From Candidatus Rokuibacteriota bacterium (lineage in GTDB: Bacteria; Methylomirabilota; Methylomirabilia; Rokubacteriales; CSP1-6): a stretch of 40,905 nucleotides of DNA. The notes beneath the pieces are model-generated. The model saw only the letters and a list, made by a program, of their open reading frames with translations, searched no databases and was not told where the DNA came from. The position numbers and the translations under genes were made by a program. Below, piece after piece: positions 7,885 through 14,281 of this stretch (positions are counted from its first letter, which is position 1; each line of letters begins with the position of its first letter). Where the stretch lies: assembly GCA_016179925.1 (NCBI GenBank), contig JACPCG010000167.1:1-40905 (forward strand), in the 5' to 3' direction.

Positions 7885-9089
7885 GCCGGGCCGGCGGCGG
7901 CGCGCGCGGCTTCGCGGACGTGAGCTACGACGAGGCGATGCGCCGGGCGCGGGCCCTGGTGCCGGTCCTGCGCGAGCGGGCCGACCCGGCCGAAGCCGTG
8001 CGCGAGATGCCGAAGGAGACGATCGACGATCTCCATCGCACGGGGTTGCTCAGATTTCACCAGCCCCGGCGCTGGGGCGGGATGGAGCTCGATTTCGTGT
8101 CGCTGTTCGACATCCCCGCCGAGATCGCGCGCGGCTGCCCTTCGACGGGCTGGAACGTCGCGAACCTCGGCGTCCACCACTGGATGCTCGCGCTCTACGA
8201 CGAGCGTGCCCAGGACGAGGTGTGGGGCAAGAACCCCGACGCCCTGATCGCCTCGGGCATCGCCTATCCGCAGGGCCGCGGGCGCCGGGTCGACGGCGGC
8301 TTCGTCGTCAGCGGCTTCTGGAACTTCTCGAGCGGCGTCGACGCGGCCGACTGGAACATGCTGGCGGTGACGGTCCGCGACGGTGAGCGCGTCGTCGATC
8401 ACCGGATGTGCCTCGTGCCGCGGAGCGACTACGAGATCGTCGACGACTGGCACGTGCTCGGCATGCGGAGCACCGGCTCCAAGTCGGTGCGCGCCACGGA
8501 CGTCTTCGTCCCGGAGCACCGGGCGCTCTGCATGTACCTCGCGCGCGGCGGCGGCGACTTTCCCGGCGCGCGGGTCAATCCGAATCCGCTCTACCGCGTG
8601 CCCCTCGCGGCCCTCGGCTCGCACTGCCTGGCGGCGGCCGGCGTGGGCAACGCCCAGGCCGCGATCGAGCTGACGATCGAGGCGATCCGGGAGCGGAGCA
8701 CGAGCTACACGGCCATGCGCATGCGCGATTTCCAGGCGGTCCAGCTCCGCGTCGCCGGCGCGGGAGCGAAGGTCGACGCGGCGCGGCTCGTCATCCGGAC
8801 GGACTGCCTGGAGGCCGCGCGGATCGCGGCGGAGAACCGCGCGCCCACGGTCGAGGAGAAGCTCCGGTTCAAGCGGAACGTGGCGTACGCGATGGAGCTG
8901 TCCACGGAGGCGGTCGACGCGCTCCACGCCCTGGCGGGCGCCAACGGCATCTACGATCGGTATCCGATCCAGCGGCTCTTCCGGGACCAGCACGCGCTCA
9001 CGGGCCACATCGGCTTCAGCTGGGACGCGCAGGGCGCTCCGTGGGGGCTGGTCGTCCTCGGGGGCGAGTTCTCGAGCCCGACGCTTTGA
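7881..9089 (+). CDS. Group D flavin-dependent monooxygenase (HsaA/HpaB-like, acyl-CoA dehydrogenase fold)
   Basis: 402 aa; the ATG overlaps the VOC stop (ATGA). The fold is that of acyl-CoA dehydrogenase: an N-terminal helical domain (AEAVREMPKETIDDLHRTGLLRFHQPRRWGG in pieces), a middle beta domain (VVSGFWNFSSGVDAADWNML, WHVLGMRSTGSKSV), and a C-terminal helical domain ending NGIYDRYPIQRLFRDQHALTGH. FWxFSSGVxxADW and GMRSTGSxxV are typical of the HsaA-type oxygenases, which use reduced flavin from a separate reductase to hydroxylate phenolic substrates. The catalytic Glu of true acyl-CoA dehydrogenases is not evident. Together with the flavin reductase at 6778-7281 it probably forms a two-component hydroxylase; the substrate cannot be told from the sequence. 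Confidence 0.87.
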   Translation: MSRAGGGARGFADVSYDEAMRRARALVPVLRERADPAEAVREMPKETIDDLHRTGLLRFHQPRRWGGMELDFVSLFDIPAEIARGCPSTGWNVANLGVHHWMLALYDERAQDEVWGKNPDALIASGIAYPQGRGRRVDGGFVVSGFWNFSSGVDAADWNMLAVTVRDGERVVDHRMCLVPRSDYEIVDDWHVLGMRSTGSKSVRATDVFVPEHRALCMYLARGGGDFPGARVNPNPLYRVPLAALGSHCLAAAGVGNAQAAIELTIEAIRERSTSYTAMRMRDFQAVQLRVAGAGAKVDAARLVIRTDCLEAARIAAENRAPTVEEKLRFKRNVAYAMELSTEAVDALHALAGANGIYDRYPIQRLFRDQHALTGHIGFSWDAQGAPWGLVVLGGEFSSPTL

Positions 9090-9124
9090 CGTCGGGCGCC
9101 CCCCGACACCCCCAAAGCTTCGTT

Positions 9125-9143
9125 GCGCCGGCAAAGCCGGCGC
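9125..9143 (+). terminator. Perfect 8-bp stem hairpin after the monooxygenase gene
   Basis: GCGCCGGC (9125-9132), loop AAA, GCCGGCGC (9136-9143), starting 36 nt after the monooxygenase stop. No T-run follows, so it is at best a weak or Rho-assisted terminator. It marks the start of a non-coding debris stretch. Confidence 0.35.
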
Positions 9144-9167
9144 TCGAACGGTGTCACGCGACGGCCC

Positions 9168-9318
9168 AGCGCCTCGCACTTCTACCGCAACGCGGAGACG
9201 CGCCAGCCCGTCCAGATCATCATGAGCCTGCCCGAGATGCTCAAGGCCTTCGAGAGGATCCATGCTCTCGCAGGCCCGGAACGCCTTATCGTCGCGGGCC
9301 ACGACCCGCAGGTCGCGG
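9168..9318 (+). pseudogene. C-terminal fragment of a metallo-beta-lactamase-fold hydrolase
   Basis: About 50 codons in one frame read like the end of an AHL-lactonase-type metallo-beta-lactamase protein: HFYRNAETRQPVQIIMSLPEM, then LKAFERIHALAGPERLIVAGHDPQV. The final GHDP motif includes the distal metal-binding His of that family. No N-terminal two-thirds, no HxHxDH motif and no plausible start are present, and the frame runs on into unrelated sequence. It is best read as a deletion remnant. Confidence 0.6.
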
Positions 9319-9374
9319 ACACCCGGCGGCGCGCCGGCAACTTCGCACTTGACATGCCGGGGACCGGCCACGGG

Positions 9375-9420
9375 CCCCACCTGCGGGATGCTCGTCGAGG
9401 TCGCCACCGCGAAATATCGA
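9375..9420 (+). pseudogene. YHS-domain fragment nearly identical to the XdhC-YHS gene
   Basis: Thirty-three nt at 9381-9413 are identical to 2717-2749, and the match extends imperfectly on both sides. Both copies read P(I/T)CGMLVEVATAKYRS in the same register. The downstream CxxC half of the YHS domain is missing here. It is a decayed paralogous copy or the scar of a local duplication. Confidence 0.65.
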
Positions 9421-9430
9421 TCGCGTCTAC

Positions 9431-9489
9431 CCCGCCGCCAGGGGGTGCAAGACGTCGATCGCCCAGCCCACGTCCAGCGGCTCTCCCAC
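9431..9489 (-). pseudogene. C-terminal fragment of a DUF222/HNH endonuclease, inverted
   Basis: On the minus strand, 9489 to 9431 reads GEPLDVGWAIDVLHPLA. This matches the last residues of the intact HNH protein at 27437-28834 (GEPLDVGYAIDVLHPLA, encoded around 28770-28813), with roughly four of five nucleotides identical. Its upstream neighbour in this direction is a different gene fragment, so the join is a rearrangement scar. Confidence 0.6.
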
Positions 9490-9595
9490 TGCACTCGCCC
9501 CAGCCGACGAGGCCGTCGTCGGTCTCGATGCGCACGAACGTCCACGGCCGCCAGCCGCCGTCGCAATGGAGCGCCTCCACGCGCGCGATCTTCAT
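9490..9595 (-). pseudogene. N-terminal fragment of a mandelate racemase/muconate lactonizing-type enzyme
   Basis: From an ATG at 9595 the minus strand reads MKIARVEALHCDGGWRP, then WTFVRIETDDGLVGWGEC, the start of the enolase-superfamily capping domain. The frame leaves the family abruptly at about 9490, where the inverted HNH fragment begins in another frame. The barrel domain with its catalytic residues is absent. Confidence 0.65.
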
Positions 9596-9679
9596 GGCGC
9601 CTCTTCTCCGAGACCGAGCGCAAGTAGAGCGTCTGCGGCGGCGCCGAAAGCTGGCCCGGCCATTCCGACCCGCCGCGCC

Positions 9680-9708
9680 TTGACATGACCCGGTGCGCGG
9701 CCTAGAGT
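9680..9708 (+). promoter_or_regulatory. Sigma-70-type promoter for the IorA/IorB-like operon
   Basis: TTGACA (9680-9685), 17-nt spacer, TAGAGT (9703-9708). The expected transcription start near 9715 gives a leader of about 65 nt before the ATG at 9781, with GGGAGGG just upstream of that ATG. This is the best promoter match in the window. Confidence 0.7.
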
Positions 9709-9780
9709 GCCGCCGTCCTCGCGCGGCGTCCGCCTCGCAAAGACGGCTTCTGTCCCCCAAGGGCGCGAGAGGGAGGGCCT

Positions 9781-10248
9781 ATGGTCACGCTTGTGGTCAA
9801 CGGCAAGTCCCACCGGCTCGACGTCGAGCCTGACACCCCGCTGCTCTATGTCCTGCGCGACAACCTCGGGCTCCACGGCCCGAAGTTCGGCTGCGGGCTG
9901 GCGCAGTGCGGCTCATGTACTGTGCTGATGGACGGCAAGGCCGTGCGCTCCTGCACCTTCGCCGTCAGCAAGGTCGGGCAGGGGAAGATCGTCACGCTCG
10001 AGGGCCTGGGGACTCCCGCTAAGCCCCACCCGATCCAGCAGGCCTTCATCGACGAGCAGGCCGCCCAGTGTGGCTACTGCGTCAACGGCATGATCATGCA
10101 GACGGCTGCCTTCCTCGGCGCCCGGCGCAACCCGAGCGAGCGCGACATCCGCCAGGCGCTCGCCGACAACCTCTGCCGCTGCGGCACCCACCAGCGCATC
10201 ATCGCCGCCGTGAAGCGGGCCGCGGTCCTCATGGGAAAGGGGGCCTGA
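9781..10248 (+). CDS. (2Fe-2S) small subunit of a molybdenum hydroxylase (IorA-type)
   Basis: 155 aa. The N-terminal plant-type ferredoxin domain has ligands Cys38, Cys43, Cys46 and Cys58 (GCGLAQCGSC...RSC). The C-terminal helical [2Fe-2S] domain has Cys97, Cys100, Cys132 and Cys134 (QCGYCVNGM...LCRCGTHQRI). The GLAQCGSC form and the length fit small subunits of two-subunit hydroxylases such as isoquinoline 1-oxidoreductase alpha (IorA). It relays electrons from the molybdopterin subunit encoded 1 nt downstream. There is no signal peptide; the Tat signal on the partner probably carries the complex out. No FAD subunit gene is present, which also fits the Ior type, whose electron acceptor is often a cytochrome. 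Confidence 0.92.
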   Translation: MVTLVVNGKSHRLDVEPDTPLLYVLRDNLGLHGPKFGCGLAQCGSCTVLMDGKAVRSCTFAVSKVGQGKIVTLEGLGTPAKPHPIQQAFIDEQAAQCGYCVNGMIMQTAAFLGARRNPSERDIRQALADNLCRCGTHQRIIAAVKRAAVLMGKGA

Positions 10249-10249
10249 C

Positions 10250-12457
10250 ATGGCGACTCTCGTAACGACCCGACGCGAGTTCCTCGTCGGCACCGGCGCC
10301 CTCGTCGTCAGCTTCAGCCTGACCCCCGGGGCCCTCGCCCAGACAGCCGGCAAGAAGAAGCCCGTCGCCCCGACCGAGGTTGACACCTTCCTCGCCATCG
10401 CCCGGGACGGCACCGTGACCATGTACACGGGCAAGGTGGACATCGGCACCGGCATCCGCGCGGCCCTGCCGCAGATGGTGGCCGAGGAGCTGGACGTGCG
10501 CCTGGACCGCGTGAAGATGGTCGAGGGCGACACCGCGCTCACGCCCGACCAGGGGCCGACGTGGGGGAGCCTCTCCATCCAGATCGCCGGCGTGCAGATC
10601 CGCCAGGCCGCGGCCACGGCGCGCAAGGCGCTGATCGAGCTGGCCGTGCAGAAGCTCGGCATGCCCTCGGCCGACCTCGCCGTGAGGGAGGGCGTGGTCT
10701 TCGTCCGGGCCGAGCCGCATCGGCGGGTCGCCTACGGCGACCTGATCGGCGACCAGGACTTCAACCTCAAGGTGGACCCGGCGGCGCCCCTCAAGAACCC
10801 GAAGGACTACACGATCGTCAGCCAGCCGGTGCCGCGGCCGGACATCCCCGGGAAGGTCACCGGCACCCACACCTACATGCACGACTTCCGCGTGCCCGGT
10901 ATGCTCCACGCGCGCGTGGTGCGGCCGCCGGCCATCGGCGCCACGCTCGAGCGCGTGGACGAGGCCTCGGTGCGCAGGATCAAGGGCGTCAAGGTTGTCC
11001 GGCAGAACGACTTCCTCGCCGTCGTGGCCGAGAGCGAGTGGGCGGCGGTGAAGGCGGCGCGGGCACTCAAGGCGACGTGGTCCAAGTGGGAGGGGCTCCC
11101 CGAGCCGGCCAAGCTCTGGGAGCACGTGCGCAACACGCCTGTCGCCAAGGACGACGTCGCCGCGAACGTCGGCAACGCGAAGACGGCGATGGCGGGTGCC
11201 GCGAAGACGCTCAAGGCGACTTACGACTTCGCCATCCACACCCACGGCTCGATGGGCCCGGCCTGCGCCGTGGCCGACGTGCGCGACGGCAAGGCCGAGA
11301 TCTGGTCGCCCTCGCAGGCGCCGCACTGGCTCAAGCGCGAGGTGGCGGTCACGCTCCAGATGGACCCGGCGAACGTCCACATCCAGTACCTCGACGGCGC
11401 CGGGTGCTACGGCCGGAACGGCCACGAGGACTGCACGGCCGACGCCGCGCTCATCTCCAAGCTGATCGGCAAGCCCGTGCGCGTCCAGTGGTCGCGCGAG
11501 GACGAGCACGGCTGGGACCCGAAGGGCCCGCCCACGCTGCTCGAGCTGCGGGCGGGGCTCGATGCGGCGGGCAGTGTGGTCGCGTGGGAGTCCGAGCTGT
11601 GGGTGCCCAAGGCGGACCTCACCGAGTGGCCGCGCACGCTGGCGGCGACGCACGCCCGGATCCCGCAGAAGGAAGCCATCAACCCGGGCAATATCCACCG
11701 CAACCTGGACGTGTCGTACCCGTTCCCGAACCAGCACTCGGTGGCGCATCGGCTCGCGTCCACGCCGTTCAGGCCCTCGTGGATCCGGACGCCGGGGCGC
11801 ATGCAGAACAGCTACGCGAACGAAGCGTTCCTGGACGAGTGCGCCGCCGCTGTGGGCGCCGACCCGGTGGAGTACCGGCTGCGCCACCTCACCGACCCGC
11901 GCGGGATCGCCGTGCTGCGCGCCGCCGCGATGCGCGCCAACTGGCAGCCGCGGCCGGCGCCCAACCGGGACCAGTCCGGCCCGATCGCCAAGGGCCGGGG
12001 CGTCGCCTACGTGAAGTACGAGAACACCCGCACCTACGTCGCCGGCGTCGCCGAGGTGGAAGTGAACAAGCAGACGGGGGCGATCCGCTGCACGCGCTTC
12101 GTCGTCGCCCACGACTGCGGCCTCATCATCAACCCCGACGGCGTGCGCGCCCAGGTCGAGGGCAACATCATCCAGACGGTCTCGCGGACGCTCAAGGAAG
12201 AGGTGAAGTGGAACCGCTCGCGGGTGACGAGCGTGGACTGGGCGAGCTACCCGATCCTGAGGTTCCCCGAGGTGCCCGAGGTCGTGATCGAGCTGATCAA
12301 TCGGCTCAACGAGCCGCCGTGGGGCGTGGGCGAGCCGGCCGCGTGCCTGCCGCCGCCGGCGATCTCCAACGCCGTCTTCGACGCCATCGGCGTGCGCCTC
12401 CGCAGCGTGCCCTACACGCCGGCCAAGGTGAAGGCGGCGCTGGGGGCGAAGGCCTGA
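10250..12457 (+). CDS. Molybdopterin-binding large subunit of an exported molybdenum hydroxylase (IorB-type)
   Basis: 735 aa. The N-terminus has a twin-arginine signal: TTRREFLVGTGALVVSFSL, then a likely cleavage after GALAQ near residue 30. The mature protein has the Ior-type molybdopterin domains: GKVDIGTGIRAALPQMVAEEL (about 60-80), GSMGPACAVADV, GCYGRNGHEDCTADA, and NSYANEAFLDECAAAVGADPVEYRLRHL. The catalytic Glu of GVGEP is at about 695. Its segment order differs from xanthine dehydrogenase, as is usual for IorB. Such enzymes hydroxylate N-heteroaromatics or oxidise aldehydes in the periplasm; the substrate is not predictable here. A strong hairpin follows the stop. Confidence 0.92.
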   Translation: MATLVTTRREFLVGTGALVVSFSLTPGALAQTAGKKKPVAPTEVDTFLAIARDGTVTMYTGKVDIGTGIRAALPQMVAEELDVRLDRVKMVEGDTALTPDQGPTWGSLSIQIAGVQIRQAAATARKALIELAVQKLGMPSADLAVREGVVFVRAEPHRRVAYGDLIGDQDFNLKVDPAAPLKNPKDYTIVSQPVPRPDIPGKVTGTHTYMHDFRVPGMLHARVVRPPAIGATLERVDEASVRRIKGVKVVRQNDFLAVVAESEWAAVKAARALKATWSKWEGLPEPAKLWEHVRNTPVAKDDVAANVGNAKTAMAGAAKTLKATYDFAIHTHGSMGPACAVADVRDGKAEIWSPSQAPHWLKREVAVTLQMDPANVHIQYLDGAGCYGRNGHEDCTADAALISKLIGKPVRVQWSREDEHGWDPKGPPTLLELRAGLDAAGSVVAWESELWVPKADLTEWPRTLAATHARIPQKEAINPGNIHRNLDVSYPFPNQHSVAHRLASTPFRPSWIRTPGRMQNSYANEAFLDECAAAVGADPVEYRLRHLTDPRGIAVLRAAAMRANWQPRPAPNRDQSGPIAKGRGVAYVKYENTRTYVAGVAEVEVNKQTGAIRCTRFVVAHDCGLIINPDGVRAQVEGNIIQTVSRTLKEEVKWNRSRVTSVDWASYPILRFPEVPEVVIELINRLNEPPWGVGEPAACLPPPAISNAVFDAIGVRLRSVPYTPAKVKAALGAKA

Positions 12458-12470
12458 CCGTTCGGCTTCA

Positions 12471-12505
12471 CCCCGGGCGCTCGCCGTCCTGGCGGGCGCC
12501 CGGGG
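12471..12505. terminator. 15-bp stem hairpin between convergent genes
   Basis: Arms 12471-12485 and 12491-12505 pair over 15 positions, with a single T-G wobble and a 5-nt loop (GTCCT). It starts 13 nt after the IorB-like stop and lies 46 nt before the end of the convergent tctB gene, so it could stop transcription from both sides. No clear T-run follows in either direction. Confidence 0.6.
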
Positions 12506-12550
12506 CCTGACCGCCCGAGCGCTACTTCCGGATGCCCTGAATACCCCGGG

Positions 12551-12970
12551 CTACGGGAGCGGCATGCCGAGCCAGCGCTTGAAGACGACGTGGCTCGCGA
12601 TCGCGATCGCCCCCGTCAGCACGATCGTCGCCGCCCACGAGAAGGCGCCGAGGGTCCGCAGGAGGACGAGGACGAACAGCGCGGTCGCGGGCAGGAAGCC
12701 GAGGGGCGGCAGCACCGCCACGTAGAGCACGAGCACGCCGAACACGAAGGCGACGCGGCGCCGGGGCGACGCGTCGGGCCACGCGGGGAGCTCGGCCGGT
12801 GTCATGGCCGGCACGAAATGGCCCGCCCCCAGCACGGCGAGCACGAGGGCGAGGGCGGCGGGCATGAGCTTGGCGCCCGGCCAGTCGTCCCGGATGCGGA
12901 GGGCTTCGAAGAGGGAGATCGCGCCGAGCGCGACGAGGACCCCGCCACACAGAAGGTTCGCGCGCCGCAT
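12551..12970 (-). CDS. TctB-family small membrane subunit of a tripartite tricarboxylate transporter, orphan
   Basis: 139 aa, starting at the ATG at 12970. Four hydrophobic segments are visible: about 5-22 (LLCGGVLVALGAISLFEAL), 36-55 (LMPAALALVLAVLGAGHFV), 73-92 (VAFVFGVLVLYVAVLPPLGF) and 93-130, split by TLGAFSW. That four-helix arrangement with RIRDDWPGAKLMP in the first loop is the TctB pattern. TctB works with the 12-helix TctA and a binding protein TctC. Neither is here: downstream on this strand is the end of the IorB-like gene, and upstream is a deleted SDR. It may serve a TctA elsewhere or be a leftover of a lost operon. Confidence 0.8.
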   Translation of the reverse strand: MRRANLLCGGVLVALGAISLFEALRIRDDWPGAKLMPAALALVLAVLGAGHFVPAMTPAELPAWPDASPRRRVAFVFGVLVLYVAVLPPLGFLPATALFVLVLLRTLGAFSWAATIVLTGAIAIASHVVFKRWLGMPLP

Positions 12971-12977
12971 CGTGCGG

Positions 12978-13112
12978 TCAGATCCCGCCGGTCACGTCGA
13001 TGGTCACGCCCGTGACGAAGTCCGCGTCGCGGGAGGCCAGGAAGCAGGCCGTGGCCAGGCCGATCCCGCTCGCCGCCGCCGTGATGAGCGCCACCTGGTC
13101 CGCGAATCGCAT
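12978..13112 (-). pseudogene. Short-chain dehydrogenase/reductase reduced to 44 codons by an in-frame internal deletion
   Basis: The frame starts at the ATG at 13112 with the normal SDR N-terminus MRFADQVALITAAASGIGLA (cofactor-loop residues included). It passes directly to a normal SDR C-terminus, FLASRDADFVTGVTIDVTGGI, before TGA. About 200 residues, including Asn-Ser-Tyr-Lys catalysis, are missing, yet the frame is preserved and the stop is intact. Its stop lies 7 nt before the TctB start. It cannot be an active dehydrogenase. Confidence 0.75.
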
Positions 13113-13148
13113 CGTCCGCTTCAGCCGGCGGCGGCGCGGTGACGCATC

Positions 13149-14198
13149 TCAGCGAAGCCCGGCCGCGCGCAAACGCGGGAACACGACGTCGCGGAAGGCG
13201 CGGATCTCCGGCTCGGGTCCGACGAAGGTCTGGCACGGCATCAGGTAGATGTTCCGGACGCCGAGCTTCGTCATCTCGGCGATCCGTCCGGCGCAGTCCT
13301 CGGGCGTCCCGATGAGGCCCAGCGCGTCACAGAGCTGCGCGACGGTCTCGTCCGGCACGAAGGAGGTCGCCGCGATGGCCGCCTCCCAGTCGTGGGCGTG
13401 CGAGAGGTCGGGATAGATCTTCCACACGGCGTCGGGGATCTCGAGCGGCGGCAGGCGGAGCCCGGCGGGCCCGAGCCACTGGCCGCCCCAGCGGAGGATC
13501 CCCCAGTGGACCGCGGTCGGCCGCGCGGCACGACGCGCCTCTTCGGTGGTCGCCGCCGTCCCCGTCCGCACCGCCCAGATGATCTCGAGGTCCTCGACGC
13601 GGCGGCCGGCCCGCCGTGCGCCGCGCTCGAGATGCGCCAGCGCGGTCTCCACGATGCCCCGGTTGAACCCCACCAGGAGGAGCGCGCCGTCGGCGATCTC
13701 GCCGGCGACCTCGATCGCCTTCGGTCCCGACGCCGCCATCAGCACCGGGATGCGCCGGCCCGCGGCATAGCCGAGCCGCCCGCGCGTGCCGCTGAAGTCG
13801 ACGGTCTCGCCGGCCAGCAGGGCCTTCACGGTGGCGATGCACGCGCGCATCTCGGCGAGCGTGGCGGGCCGGCGTCCGATCGTGCTCGCGGAGGTGTAGC
13901 CGGTGCCGATGACGAACTTCACGCGGCCCGGGGCCAGCTCTTCGACCGTCTGGATCGTGCCCGCGAGCACGGAGGCGTGCCGCGTGAACGGATTCGTCAC
14001 CGCGGGGAACAGCGCCAAGCGTGACGTGCAGGCGGCCGCCTGTCCGAGGATGACGAAGGCATCGCGGCTGAGCATCTGGCTGTCGAGGATCCCGACGCCG
14101 TCGAAGCCCGCGGCTTCGATGGACTGGATCAGCCGCATCAACTCGGGCATCGGGGCGGTACCGGGGACACGCAGATGGACGCGAACAGGCTCGGTCAT
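13149..14198 (-). CDS. LLM-class flavin-dependent oxidoreductase (luciferase-like, F420- or FMN-dependent)
   Basis: 349 aa from the ATG at 14198, preceded by GGGGAG. The luciferase-like TIM barrel is clear: IEAAGFDGVGILDSQML (about 28-44), RLALFPAVTNPFTRHASVLAGTIQTVEEL, GRVKFVIGTGYTSASTIGRRPA, and GRRIPVLMAASGPKAIEVAGEIADGALLLVG in pieces. GxGYTSxxTIGR and PVLMAASGPKAxEVAGE resemble 5,10-methylenetetrahydromethanopterin reductase-like members, many of which use F420. The C-terminus (GTPEDCAGRIAEMTKLGV) is typical. It is divergent from the UGSC selenoprotein gene across 83 bp, and TAGAAT (14218 to 14213, minus) is a probable -10. Shared promoter space suggests possible co-regulation; the substrate is unknown. 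Confidence 0.88.
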   Translation of the reverse strand: MTEPVRVHLRVPGTAPMPELMRLIQSIEAAGFDGVGILDSQMLSRDAFVILGQAAACTSRLALFPAVTNPFTRHASVLAGTIQTVEELAPGRVKFVIGTGYTSASTIGRRPATLAEMRACIATVKALLAGETVDFSGTRGRLGYAAGRRIPVLMAASGPKAIEVAGEIADGALLLVGFNRGIVETALAHLERGARRAGRRVEDLEIIWAVRTGTAATTEEARRAARPTAVHWGILRWGGQWLGPAGLRLPPLEIPDAVWKIYPDLSHAHDWEAAIAATSFVPDETVAQLCDALGLIGTPEDCAGRIAEMTKLGVRNIYLMPCQTFVGPEPEIRAFRDVVFPRLRAAGLR

Positions 14199-14245
14199 GA
14201 TGGGCTCCCCGGATTCTATCGCGAACCCGGGATCCCGGCCCGGCC

Positions 14246-14274
14246 TTGACAGCGCCGGGACGAACGCCCAGAGT
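14246..14274 (+). promoter_or_regulatory. Promoter of the UGSC selenoprotein gene, predicting a leaderless mRNA
   Basis: TTGACA (14246-14251), 17-nt spacer, CAGAGT (14269-14274). Only 7 nt separate the -10 element from the ATG at 14282, so transcription should begin at or within a base or two of the start codon. No Shine-Dalgarno sequence is visible, which fits leaderless translation. Confidence 0.55.
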
Positions 14275-14281
14275 CGTGCCC

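Noticed and set aside
7845-9686. A 613-codon minus-strand frame across the flavin monooxygenase
   Set aside because: No recognisable domain, arginine-rich composition, and it lies opposite a clear enzyme gene. Only its upstream part touches real remnants, in other frames.
9090-9780. An insertion sequence causing the debris
   Set aside because: No transposase fragment, terminal inverted repeats or target duplication could be seen. Deletion scars explain the fragments.
10229-12112. A 627-codon minus-strand frame opposite the IorB-like gene
   Set aside because: It is a shadow frame of a well-supported molybdopterin subunit.
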